From a virus, in the IMG/VR virus record IMGVR_UViG_3300046002_003145, positions 1 through 26,220 of that record: a DNA stretch of 26,220 nt. One strand, 5' to 3'. Positions 9,461 to 15,786 of the stretch are shown piece after piece. The notes below the pieces were generated by a model, which saw nothing but the letters and a program-made list of their open reading frames with translations, did not search any database and was not told the DNA's origin. A program made the translations under genes and the position numbers. How positions within the stretch are numbered: the first letter of the stretch is position 1; each line of letters opens with the position of its first letter.

Positions 9461-9924
9461 TTAACAGGGAACTTTCTAAACTCGTGTTCTCTTGAAGCAC
9501 ACTCATCTAAAGAATAAGAAATCAATTCTCTATTATCCCCATACTTATTACTCGTAATTGGTTTGTATAAATGTGTTGCCAGTTTAACAAGGTTCAACGG
9601 CTTCTCTGCCATAAATACTTCCAAGTTAATCCACTCCTCATAAGAAATCTTTGAGGGGATAATTAAACCATATTTCTTTTCGTTAAAAACTACTACTTGA
9701 TGTAATGGTTCTATATCATCTTGTGCTGCCCAATCAGACATCAACATCTTTGATACAAACTTTACATCACTAAACGGGGCTGACTTTATTTCATCTACCG
9801 GTGCTCCTGTTAATAGATGGATTAGTTCATAATCTTTTAACTCCTTATTTGTCTGTAAGAGTTCATATTGTTCTATGGTTAAACTTTTAACCAGGTATTC
9901 TTTCTTATCTAATACTACTTTCAT
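9322..9924 (-). CDS. Tail-assembly-chaperone-like protein (frame 0 product)
   Basis: 200 residues. The N-terminal 110 residues are a mixed alpha/beta domain (KVVLDKKEYLVKSLTIEQYE). The middle part reads YSLDECASREHEFRKFPVK, followed by a hydrophobic helix (VLSALFFLAVFGEKLM, about 156-171) and a charged coiled-coil tail ending in KKKKALLKK. Its size, its position among tail genes and the -1 frame continuation suggest the two-product chaperones (lambda G and GT type) that act on the tape measure during tail assembly. No tape measure is visible here; it may lie beyond the left edge. The frame-0 protein is secure; the chaperone role is inference. The gene follows the large terminase by 11 bases. 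Confidence 0.7.
   Translation of the reverse strand: MKVVLDKKEYLVKSLTIEQYELLQTNKELKDYELIHLLTGAPVDEIKSAPFSDVKFVSKMLMSDWAAQDDIEPLHQVVVFNEKKYGLIIPSKISYEEWINLEVFMAEKPLNLVKLATHLYKPITSNKYGDNRELISYSLDECASREHEFRKFPVKSVLSALFFLAVFGEKLMETILSSMENKTNEMKQEIEKKKKALLKK
9433..9439 (-). promoter_or_regulatory. Candidate -1 slippery heptamer T TTT TTA
   Basis: In frame 0 the codons read CTT TTT TTT TTA. The last seven bases are in the correct phase for a canonical X XXY YYZ slip site, where both tRNAs re-pair perfectly with UUU after moving back one base. It lies inside a ten-T run (9434-9443), so transcriptional slippage is also possible. Confidence 0.5.
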
Positions 9925-9935
9925 ATCTATACATT

Positions 9936-11111
9936 TTACATAAACGAATATTTCGTCTTTGATTTATTACTCATCTCCATTACCACATATCTCATACTAT
10001 CTATTAAGTGGTCTTGTCCTGCCGTCTTTGATGTAATCCTACCACTTCTGTCCTTGAACCATTTGTAGTTTTTCATCTCATCTATAAGATTAGTTGATGT
10101 TGCGTCAATTTGTATCTTATATTTCTTTAACTCTGTTATACCAAATAATACTGACCCCGCTTCTTTCTTTACCCCTCGTGCTTTATTCCACTTTCGTTTC
10201 TTTAACTCATCTATCATTCGGGGTTCTGAACTATCACATATTAAATCAAATGACTTTTGTACTCCTGTGTCGTCTAACTTGTAGGCAATATCATCTGTGG
10301 TAAGTCCCTGTTCGTAAAACAATTCTTTAACATAAAGGATATTATCTGGCTCGTTTATCAATACTAACACACAAGCACAAGGGTCAGAGGAATAACCCCA
10401 GTCCAATCCAATACCTAACATCTTTGAGTATCGTGGTGCTTCACTAACAATACTCCAATTCATAAATATTGTTTCTCTTGGTTTAACCTTCTTTCCTAAA
10501 GCATATATCTCATATAGTTCGGGGTCAATATCTTTTAAGTCCTCTATGGCTTTAACAACTGACTTTTCTAAAAAAGGATTTTGTTTATAAGTTGATATGA
10601 TTAGTTGTGCTTCATCTTTCTCTTCCATTTGATAAACATACCAGTCATCTTGTTCTGATGGGTTATAATCACATATCATAAACCCTGTTGTTCTAATATC
10701 TAATTGTAGGAATGCGTCTTGTGATACTGATGTGATTTCATTTATGAAAACTATATCTTGTTTCATTCCGCGAAGCTTACCACTATTATCATCGGCTCCT
10801 AAAAATCTAACCATACTACCATTATCAAATCTATAAATCACTTCTGACTTATTAAACTTGTCGGGGCTGTATAATCCCATTTGGTTCATAACCTCTTGAA
10901 AGTCAATTAAAACTGAATTACGAATTGATACTAATGTATCTCTAACGATTGTTATTGTTGTCTGTGGATTTTGTAATGCGTATAGAACAAGGTAAGATAT
11001 TGTCTGGTAGGTTTTACCAGAACGAGATGAACCCCTCAAGAAAATATATCTCTTATTTTCTTTAACTGCTTTATCTATGTCTAAATATAATGTTGATACA
11101 CTTACTTCCAT
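9936..11111 (-). CDS. terL: Terminase large subunit (Terminase_3/PBSX type)
   Basis: 391 residues, usual for the family. This is the DNA-packaging motor. It has an N-terminal ATPase with Walker A GSSRSGKT (27-34), Walker B IVFINE (120-125) and coupling motif DYNPS (148-152). The C-terminal RNase-H-like nuclease has candidate acidic residues in LDWGYSSDP (Asp237), ICDSSEP (Asp293) and GQDHLIDS (Asp367 or Asp371). It starts at 11111, downstream of a terminator at 11164-11188, so it probably has its own promoter. It lies more than 4 kb from the small-terminase-like gene, an unusual separation. The next gene (tail chaperone-like) begins 11 bases after its stop. Confidence 0.95.
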   Translation of the reverse strand: MEVSVSTLYLDIDKAVKENKRYIFLRGSSRSGKTYQTISYLVLYALQNPQTTITIVRDTLVSIRNSVLIDFQEVMNQMGLYSPDKFNKSEVIYRFDNGSMVRFLGADDNSGKLRGMKQDIVFINEITSVSQDAFLQLDIRTTGFMICDYNPSEQDDWYVYQMEEKDEAQLIISTYKQNPFLEKSVVKAIEDLKDIDPELYEIYALGKKVKPRETIFMNWSIVSEAPRYSKMLGIGLDWGYSSDPCACVLVLINEPDNILYVKELFYEQGLTTDDIAYKLDDTGVQKSFDLICDSSEPRMIDELKKRKWNKARGVKKEAGSVLFGITELKKYKIQIDATSTNLIDEMKNYKWFKDRSGRITSKTAGQDHLIDSMRYVVMEMSNKSKTKYSFM

Positions 11112-11154
11112 TTCAATACCCCCAGATTTAACTATAAATATAAGTATATCTTAA

Positions 11155-11194
11155 AAAAATAAAACCCCTAATGTTTTAAGTTAGGGGTATTTTA
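11155..11194 (-). terminator. Rho-independent terminator after the 60-residue gene
   Basis: On the minus strand ACCCCTAA (11188-11181) pairs with TTAGGGGT (11171-11164) around a nine-base loop, followed by TTTATTTTTTT. The flanking A-rich 5' side could also let it work on the plus strand. It separates the small accessory genes from the large terminase gene. Confidence 0.75.
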
Positions 11195-11377
11195 TTATCT
11201 ACAATCACCTAGCATCTCTTCATATGCCATTTGTTCGTAAGATATTCGTTCTAATTCTTGTGCTTGATAATCTAAATCTCTTATCTCACCATAGGTTAAA
11301 CCTCTTGTTGAGTAAGTATCAAACCATTCTACATCTATTAGTTCTGTAATGATGTCGTCTTTTGTTTTTTCTGCCAT
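11195..11377 (-). CDS. Small acidic hypothetical protein
   Basis: 60 residues, acidic and probably all-helical, with DIITELIDVEWFD near the N-terminus and YQAQELERISYEQMAYEEM near the C-terminus. I recognise no family. It is bounded by rho-independent terminators on both sides, so it appears to be a separate transcription unit, but I see no clear TATCTTTG-type promoter before it. The phage-packed context and sensible amino-acid composition support it. Confidence 0.55.
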   Translation of the reverse strand: MAEKTKDDIITELIDVEWFDTYSTRGLTYGEIRDLDYQAQELERISYEQMAYEEMLGDCR

Positions 11378-11430
11378 TATAATAAGTTTTTAAGTTCATA
11401 ATAATAATAGAGAAAATTATTTTAATAGTC

Positions 11431-11459
11431 AAAAAAAAAGAGAACTAATTGTTCTCTTT
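11431..11459 (-). terminator. Rho-independent terminator after the 123-residue gene
   Basis: On the minus strand AAAGAGAAC (11459-11451) pairs with GTTCTCTTT (11445-11437) around a five-base loop and runs directly into nine T (11439-11431). This is a textbook intrinsic terminator. Confidence 0.8.
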
Positions 11460-11485
11460 CTTTAATGCTATATTACTAAAATTAT

Positions 11486-11857
11486 TTACGCCATTTTTAC
11501 ATAAGTGCTAATATTTTTTAATGCTTCGTTCGCAATAAATGTATTACTAATTTCATTACAAGAACCAATTAAAATGGTAATAGCGAGATTATGTGGTATA
11601 TCTTGTATATTTGTATATGAATTATAAACTGCCTCTACAAAGTCATCAATTACCATACCATCTTTTTTATATTGTTTCCATTCAGAATTAGTTAATTGAA
11701 TTGCTTGTATAAATTGAATACAAATAGAATCATCATTAAAAGTTTTCATCCAGATAGAAATTAGTGTATCAGAATAAGGAGAGTTTTTTAATTTGGATAA
11801 AAATACTCGTTTTTTGTTTTTGTAATCTTGAGCGATTTGGTCGTTTGATTTTTTCAT
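11486..11857 (-). CDS. Hypothetical protein in promoter-cassette cluster
   Basis: 123 residues, mostly helical, no signal peptide or membrane segment and no family I recognise. Its start carries Lys-rich MKKSNDQIAQDYKNKKRVF. It is the last of four small genes that each follow a near-identical promoter and leader, and it ends at a strong terminator. The individual promoter suggests expression early or in dose-controlled amounts, as for small host-takeover proteins; that is inference only. Confidence 0.65.
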   Translation of the reverse strand: MKKSNDQIAQDYKNKKRVFLSKLKNSPYSDTLISIWMKTFNDDSICIQFIQAIQLTNSEWKQYKKDGMVIDDFVEAVYNSYTNIQDIPHNLAITILIGSCNEISNTFIANEALKNISTYVKMA

Positions 11858-11919
11858 TATTTCTATTTTTTAATTGTGTCCTACAAAGATACTAATTTAT
11901 TTTGATACTACCAAATTAT
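11851..11919 (-). repeat. Promoter-leader direct repeat, copy 1
   Basis: 69 bases that recur at 12119-12187 with one mismatch (a at 11910, g at 12178). The unit holds the start codon, an A/T-rich leader with the shared GGACACAATT element, the TATCTTTG box and the upstream TTTGG. Confidence 0.85.
11884..11915 (-). promoter_or_regulatory. Bacteroidota-type promoter for the 123-residue gene
   Basis: On the minus strand TTTGG (11915-11911) is followed after 19 bases by TATCTTTG (11891-11884), matching the Bacteroidota -33/-7 pattern. The leader is about 26 bases. Confidence 0.8.
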
Positions 11920-12125
11920 TATGAACCAATTACCCAAAACTCACTTTCAGCAAAAACCCAAGTAATATCTTCAACAACATAATCACTATAATCGTGTGAA
12001 GGACTTTCAACTTTTTTTTTACGCAATACCTGATTAAGATGTTGTGTTCTTTCTTCATTAGTAGTAAATGTTTTCTTTGTCTTAAAAGAAAAATCTGTCG
12101 GGTAATCAATAAATATTGTTTTCAT
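11919..12125 (-). CDS. Hypothetical protein in promoter-cassette cluster
   Basis: 68 residues with no recognised family. It contains a basic stretch (RKKKVES) and ends in ITWVFAESEFWVIGS. It begins with MKTIFIDYPTDFSF, a likely beta strand. It is preceded by its own TATCTTTG promoter and followed within bases by the next gene's promoter. Function unknown. Confidence 0.65.
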   Translation of the reverse strand: MKTIFIDYPTDFSFKTKKTFTTNEERTQHLNQVLRKKKVESPSHDYSDYVVEDITWVFAESEFWVIGS

Positions 12126-12187
12126 TATTTCTATTTTTTAATTGTGTCCTACAAAGATACTAATTTATTTTGATACTGCCAAATTAT
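12119..12187 (-). repeat. Promoter-leader direct repeat, copy 2
   Basis: Near-perfect second copy of the 69-base unit at 11851-11919. Here the unit also overlaps the 3' end of the 86-residue gene, whose last codons read through the promoter box. Confidence 0.85.
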
Positions 12188-12409
12188 CTCAAATAATTCA
12201 TCTTGAGAAAAACCATCTTTAATTGCTGTATCGCTTTTAAGATATTTGGTAATTGTTTTGTTATTATCAATTTGTTTAACAGTCAATTTCAAGTCATAGA
12301 ACATACGAGGTAGTGTTGATTTCTTGTAATTATCCATAATAAATGTTGTATTAGTATAACCCTTACCAATATAAGATTGAGATTGTTTCATTTGTTCTAT
12401 TGTAGTCAT
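12149..12409 (-). CDS. Hypothetical protein whose 3' end overlaps the next promoter
   Basis: 86 residues, helical C-terminus (FSQDELFEIIWQYQNKLVSL), no recognised family. The final codons TTA GTA TCT TTG TAG contain the TATCTTTG box of the following gene, so the promoter and the C-terminus are encoded by the same bases. It has its own promoter upstream (12435-12466). Function unknown. Confidence 0.65.
   Translation of the reverse strand: MTTIEQMKQSQSYIGKGYTNTTFIMDNYKKSTLPRMFYDLKLTVKQIDNNKTITKYLKSDTAIKDGFSQDELFEIIWQYQNKLVSL
12152..12183 (-). promoter_or_regulatory. Bacteroidota-type promoter for the 68-residue gene
   Basis: TTTGG (12183-12179), 19 bases, then TATCTTTG (12159-12152) on the minus strand. 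It lies inside the second copy of the 69-base repeat. Confidence 0.8.
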
Positions 12410-12434
12410 AAGTTCTATTTTTTAAGTGTGTCCC

Positions 12435-12466
12435 CAAAGATAAAAAGAATATTTTAATTAAACAAA
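12435..12466 (-). promoter_or_regulatory. Bacteroidota-type promoter for the 86-residue gene
   Basis: TTTG (12466-12463), 20 bases, then TATCTTTG (12442-12435), followed by GGGACACA and an AATAGAA leader shared with the sister promoters. Confidence 0.8.
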
Positions 12467-12490
12467 TATATTTTATTATAATTCTTTAAT
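12461..12490 (-). repeat. Gene-end/promoter repeat, copy A
   Basis: 30 bases that recur at 12856-12885 with one mismatch. It spans the end of the 108-residue gene (codons for IKEL and stop) and the -33 box of the following promoter. Confidence 0.7.
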
Positions 12491-12802
12491 CAATTCATAA
12501 AGATAATCTATGGCTTGAACGCCTTGCTCGAAAGTATTATGGAACTCACGCCCTTTTAAGTAATACTCCAGATAATCTGTTTTACTTAAATCAACTAAAT
12601 CAATAGAAAAACTATTGCCTTTAATACCAATACTAATATCAATACATAAATGAGAGTGTGGAACATTTCGTTTTACTTGAACTATGTTTAGTTCATTATT
12701 CCATTCTGTATAACAAGTGCCACCAAAATAGGTGTGATATACAATAGATTCCCAATTCTTAAAAAATTGTTTTTGTTGTGTTGTGATTTCTTTGTTTGCC
12801 AT
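12476..12802 (-). CDS. Hypothetical protein in promoter-cassette cluster
   Basis: 108 residues, soluble, with a beta-rich middle (LNIVQVKRNVPHSHLCIDI) and a helical C-terminus ending LYELIKEL. No recognised family. It is the first of four small genes with individual promoters, and the DNA at its 3' end is nearly identical to that ending the second methyltransferase-module gene, suggesting recombination between cassettes. Function unknown. Confidence 0.65.
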   Translation of the reverse strand: MANKEITTQQKQFFKNWESIVYHTYFGGTCYTEWNNELNIVQVKRNVPHSHLCIDISIGIKGNSFSIDLVDLSKTDYLEYYLKGREFHNTFEQGVQAIDYLYELIKEL

Positions 12803-12829
12803 AAGTTCTATTTCTTTATTTGTGTCCTA

Positions 12830-12861
12830 CAAAGATAAGAATAATATTTTAATCTAACAAA
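12830..12861 (-). promoter_or_regulatory. Bacteroidota-type promoter for the 108-residue gene
   Basis: TTTG (12861-12858), 20 bases, then TATCTTTG (12837-12830), then GGACACA. The leader also carries AATAGAA just before the start, as in the sister cassettes. Confidence 0.8.
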
Positions 12862-12885
12862 TATATTTTAATATAATTCTTTAAT
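12856..12885 (-). repeat. Gene-end/promoter repeat, copy B
   Basis: Second copy of the 30-base repeat at 12461-12490, with one mismatch, spanning the end of the 128-residue module gene and the next -33 box. Confidence 0.7.
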
Positions 12886-13254
12886 TATTTTATCAAACCA
12901 TTTATCTAAATCATAATACCTTGATGATGAACCACTATCACCAATTCCTTCTCCGTGTGCTTGGGGACTATTACCAAATAAAGAACCTTGATGTGATGTT
13001 GGTTTATATGTTCTCTTACTTTGTTTTGTTATAACACCATCATTTAACATATCATCACATACTAGTAAATTAGGAGTGAATCTACCTTTTGTGTCTGGTT
13101 CATTTACCTCATACTTACCATCTGCCGAACCAGTATTTTCATAAGAACTAAATGTGTCGTGATATTCTTTATACCTTCTAATATCAAACTTATCGTCTGC
13201 CTCAAAAGGAATCCTACAATCTGCGAGCCACATTATACCTTTACTGTATCTCAT
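12868..13254 (-). CDS. Stand-alone methyltransferase recognition-module-like protein (copy 2)
   Basis: 128 residues. It shares three blocks with the upstream paralogue: YSKGIMWLADCRIPF (3-17), GRFTPNLLVCDDMLNDG (57-73) and GDSGSSSRYYDLDKWFDK (105-122), with different sequence between them. In one-piece phage DNA methyltransferases the equivalents (GxxxIDxCRIP, GRxPANLL, GDSGSASRFF) lie between the DPPY half and the FxGxG half, the part thought to contact target DNA. Here they form a separate small protein with no catalytic motif. It overlaps the paralogue by 14 bases. A role as a trans-acting specificity subunit for the adjacent methyltransferase is inference; a decayed fragment is the alternative, but its open frame and tight coupling argue against that. 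Confidence 0.7.
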   Translation of the reverse strand: MRYSKGIMWLADCRIPFEADDKFDIRRYKEYHDTFSSYENTGSADGKYEVNEPDTKGRFTPNLLVCDDMLNDGVITKQSKRTYKPTSHQGSLFGNSPQAHGEGIGDSGSSSRYYDLDKWFDKIIKELY

Positions 13255-13606
13255 CTATTACTTTATCAAACCATTTATCAAGGTCGTAGTATCTACTATT
13301 TGTTCCTTTATCACCATATCCTTCCATCTTAAATGTTGCTCCTCCAAAATGTGCTGTATCCCTTGTTGTTTTACCACCTTCACTTATAGATATTTTACCA
13401 TCATTTAACATATCATCACATACCAGTAAATTAGGAGTGAATCTACCTAAACCTGCTTCTCTATCTAATCTCTTAAATCCCCAACCTTGATTATTAGTAT
13501 CCATCTTACCATTATCTCTACCACTTATTCCATTTTGTAATGGGTCAGTTTCAACAAAAGGAATCCTACAATCATCTAACCACATTATACCTTTTGAGTA
13601 TTTCAT
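13241..13606 (-). CDS. Stand-alone methyltransferase recognition-module-like protein (copy 1)
   Basis: 121 residues, paralogous to the following gene. Conserved blocks are YSKGIMWLDDCRIPF (3-17), GRFTPNLLVCDDMLNDG (54-70) and GDKGTNSRYYDLDKWFDK (98-115). The stretches between them (18-53 and 71-97) differ, as expected for target-specificity segments. It contains neither DPPY nor FxGxG. Its ATG overlaps the stop of the methyltransferase gene by four bases (ATGA), so the two are almost certainly translated together. The N-terminus begins exactly where the equivalent segment would leave the core in one-piece enzymes. The link to DNA recognition is inference from remembered alignments. Confidence 0.75.
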   Translation of the reverse strand: MKYSKGIMWLDDCRIPFVETDPLQNGISGRDNGKMDTNNQGWGFKRLDREAGLGRFTPNLLVCDDMLNDGKISISEGGKTTRDTAHFGGATFKMEGYGDKGTNSRYYDLDKWFDKVIDEIQ

Positions 13607-14622
13607 TTCTTATCCTTAAAAAACTTTATTAGTTCCTCTCTTGAAACAGATAATCTTTCATTACAAATATCAAAGTATTCTTCTTCTCTTTCCACTCCAA
13701 TAAAGTTTCTGTTTAATAACTTTGAGGCCAGACCAGTTGTTCCGCTGCCTAGGAAGGGGTCAATAACCCAATCACCTTCCCTTGTGAATAAGGTAATGAT
13801 GTAAGACATAAGTTTAATAGGTTTAACCGTTGCGTGAATATTCTTTGCTGTATTCGGTCTGTTCTTAAATGGAACATCAAAGTTCTCTTGTCCTTCGTCT
13901 CGTTGTGGTTTTTTCTTTTCTTCACCGGTCATTCCAAAATCTTTTTCCTTCTTTGCTGGTTTAGGAACTTGTAGAAATGGATAAGTCATTTTAATATTAT
14001 CAGGTAGTGCCTCAAAGTTTAATACATTATCAATATAACTTTTTTGTTTGTGTGGTTTCATACCAATAATAATATGTTCCACAGCAGGTTTAGGTTGGAA
14101 TCCTAATTTGCTTCCTTCGTATTTCTTTGCCAGGTCTGTTGCTGGTTCTGTAATATCAACCTCACTCTTGAATACACCAGTATCACCACCAATATAATCT
14201 GTATTATTACTAACATAAGAATTACCAGTTGTTCCTGCTCCTTTAGCTTTACCTAAAACCTCTCGTTCAGCATTAGCTCTCTTATCAATCATCTTGCTTG
14301 TGTCTGATGCTTTTGGGAACCCTGTGTGATAAGTAAAATACAACGGACTAAACGACATATCAAACCCCGAATCTTCCAAGTCCTTAATCATACGATATAA
14401 TACATCACTACGAGGACTACTCATTACAGCGATAAATGAACCAGGTTTTAATACCCTATAACACTCTTGCCAAATCTCTTTTGGTGGTAGTGTTTTATCC
14501 CAATCTTTACCCATAAAGTTTAAGGCATACGGGGGGTCGCACGCAAGCATATCTATTGATTCATCTTTGAGTGTTTTAAGTACCTCCGCACTATCTCCAT
14601 TAAATAAGTGTTGTTCTATCAT
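13603..14622 (-). CDS. Beta-class DNA methyltransferase (N6-adenine or N4-cytosine) lacking its usual central module
   Basis: 339 residues. Motif IV DPPY is at 29-32 (MLACDPPYALNF), motif I DPFLGSGTTG at 288-297, and GVEREEEYFDI at 309-319. This IV-then-I order is the beta class, which transfers a methyl group from SAM to an exocyclic amino group. Between them come GFQPKPAVEHIIIGMKP (174-190), a short SYIDNVLNFEALPDNIK, then YPFLQVPKPAKKEKDFG (214-230) and HATVKPIKLMSYI (263-275). In related one-piece enzymes a block of about 100 residues with CRIP, GRxPANLL and SRYF motifs sits near residue 200; here it is absent and occurs as two separate downstream genes. It probably protects phage DNA from host restriction; specificity cannot be read from sequence. 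Confidence 0.9.
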   Translation of the reverse strand: MIEQHLFNGDSAEVLKTLKDESIDMLACDPPYALNFMGKDWDKTLPPKEIWQECYRVLKPGSFIAVMSSPRSDVLYRMIKDLEDSGFDMSFSPLYFTYHTGFPKASDTSKMIDKRANAEREVLGKAKGAGTTGNSYVSNNTDYIGGDTGVFKSEVDITEPATDLAKKYEGSKLGFQPKPAVEHIIIGMKPHKQKSYIDNVLNFEALPDNIKMTYPFLQVPKPAKKEKDFGMTGEEKKKPQRDEGQENFDVPFKNRPNTAKNIHATVKPIKLMSYIITLFTREGDWVIDPFLGSGTTGLASKLLNRNFIGVEREEEYFDICNERLSVSREELIKFFKDKK

Positions 14623-14623
14623 A

Positions 14624-15112
14624 TTATTTTTTATTAAAAATTGAGAGCATTAGTGGTTTTATGTATCCTATTTTTGTTGGGTCATCTTCAATACCCCCAT
14701 CGTGTAAAAATCTAAAACCCTTAACAGGTTTCTCCAAAAATCTAATTTCCACATTTGGTTTTTTATAAATGTATTTGTGAAAATATCTTGTGTGAGTTGA
14801 TGATGGAATTAACATAACAGAACAAACATCGTGTTCTATCATTTCTTTATAACACTTTTCAGCAAACTTGCCGATGTAAATATCAAATAGAGGGTGGCAA
14901 TAAACAACCTCACCAGTCCAATCTTTATCTAAACAACTATTATCTTTTGTGTAATATTTTTCTAACAAATGGTTCTCATCTGAAGCACAAGCATCTAATG
15001 TAAAGTTAAACTCTTTTGATATTGATTCCCATATATCAGTTGGGGTTCTTAAATACATCATAGTTTTTGATGTCGTAAATGATAATGTATTTTTTGCTAT
15101 TGTTCTTTTCAT
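14624..15112 (-). CDS. Phage Dam-like N6-adenine methyltransferase homologue with altered catalytic motif
   Basis: 162 residues resembling the phage N-6-adenine-methyltransferase family (PF05869). TPTDIWESISKEFNFTLDAC (23-42) matches its TPxxlwxxlxxeFxftlDaca signature, and LDKDW (61-65), the later serine-rich turn (IPSSTHTRYFHKYI) and FLEKPVKGFRF (about 125-135) also fit. Where active members have the N/D-PPY/F catalytic motif, this protein reads YCHPLFD (71-77), so it may have lost activity or use a divergent site. The start overlaps the stop of the small basic gene by four bases (ATGA). An internal Met pair at 18-19 is an alternative start. It ends one base before the next methyltransferase start. 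Confidence 0.75.
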   Translation of the reverse strand: MKRTIAKNTLSFTTSKTMMYLRTPTDIWESISKEFNFTLDACASDENHLLEKYYTKDNSCLDKDWTGEVVYCHPLFDIYIGKFAEKCYKEMIEHDVCSVMLIPSSTHTRYFHKYIYKKPNVEIRFLEKPVKGFRFLHDGGIEDDPTKIGYIKPLMLSIFNKK

Positions 15113-15234
15113 CTTCCTTGTCCGGCATATTTGCTGGTCTTTGGTGTTCTTTTATTCACCTTCTTTTTATGAACCCCTTTTTTTCTTTTACCGAAAGTTG
15201 TTCTAGCGTTCTTTAATGTTTTTGTTTTAGCCAT
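15109..15234 (-). CDS. 41-residue Lys/Arg-rich small protein
   Basis: A short gene reading MAKTKTLKNARTTFGKRKKG and ending KTSKYAGQGR. It is highly basic with almost no acidic residues, so it probably binds nucleic acid. I recall similar small basic proteins ending near K-Y-x-GQGR in Bacteroidota phages, but cannot name a function. Its start abuts the stop of the upstream gene (TAGATG), and its TGA overlaps the next ATG by four bases (ATGA), strong evidence that it is translated. It fills an otherwise empty 120-base gap. Confidence 0.75.
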   Translation of the reverse strand: MAKTKTLKNARTTFGKRKKGVHKKKVNKRTPKTSKYAGQGR

Positions 15235-15690
15235 CTAAATTGTTTTATCTTTACAATCACAATCATACTCATCATTTACATCTTGAATCCATCTATCAAC
15301 TTTCCATAGATTCTCCATAGTAAAATATTCTGTTGTGTCTTTATAGTTTATTTTAATCTTATTACTTCTACCCAATTCTATTTTGTAATCATACTCACCA
15401 TAAGGTATTTGTAGTTTCTTCCATATGGTAGAACTTTTCATATTCTCTGTGAAAGCCCAAACATCTATACCCTTTGTCTTGGATTGTTTGTTGTATAATA
15501 ATTCAAGAAAGTTGATATTGATTTCGTGGTGTCTAAAACTCTCATAGATGTCCTGTAATGAACTATCTTTGGTAAGTTGGGGGATTGTGTTGAGAAGGTA
15601 AGAATTGATGCCAGCGTCCCCATTTGTGAATACGATGATTCCGATGATGAACTTATGTCTTTTATAAAATCTAAATGTTGCTCCCGTCAT
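15235..15690 (-). CDS. Hypothetical protein
   Basis: 151 residues with a basic N-terminus (FRFYKRHKFIIGIIVFTNGD) and an acidic Cys-containing C-terminus (YDCDCKDKTI). The N-terminal hydrophobic stretch IIGIIVF is too short for a membrane helix and is more likely a strand. No family recognised. It follows a terminator at 15711-15744, so it probably begins the transcription unit containing the basic protein and both methyltransferases. A TATATTTATA motif lies 6-15 bases before the start. Confidence 0.65.
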   Translation of the reverse strand: MTGATFRFYKRHKFIIGIIVFTNGDAGINSYLLNTIPQLTKDSSLQDIYESFRHHEININFLELLYNKQSKTKGIDVWAFTENMKSSTIWKKLQIPYGEYDYKIELGRSNKIKINYKDTTEYFTMENLWKVDRWIQDVNDEYDCDCKDKTI

Positions 15691-15710
15691 AATATTATAA
15701 ATATAAGAAT

Positions 15711-15744
15711 AAAAAAAAAAGGATAAACATTTCTGTCTATCCTT
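15711..15744 (-). terminator. Rho-independent terminator after the small-terminase-like gene
   Basis: On the minus strand AAGGATA (15744-15738) pairs with TATCCTT (15725-15719) around a 12-base loop and runs into a run of ten or more T (15720-15711). Confidence 0.8.
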
Positions 15745-15786
15745 AAAACCTCTTTGATAATTTCTTTATAATGGCGTATAGAACAA

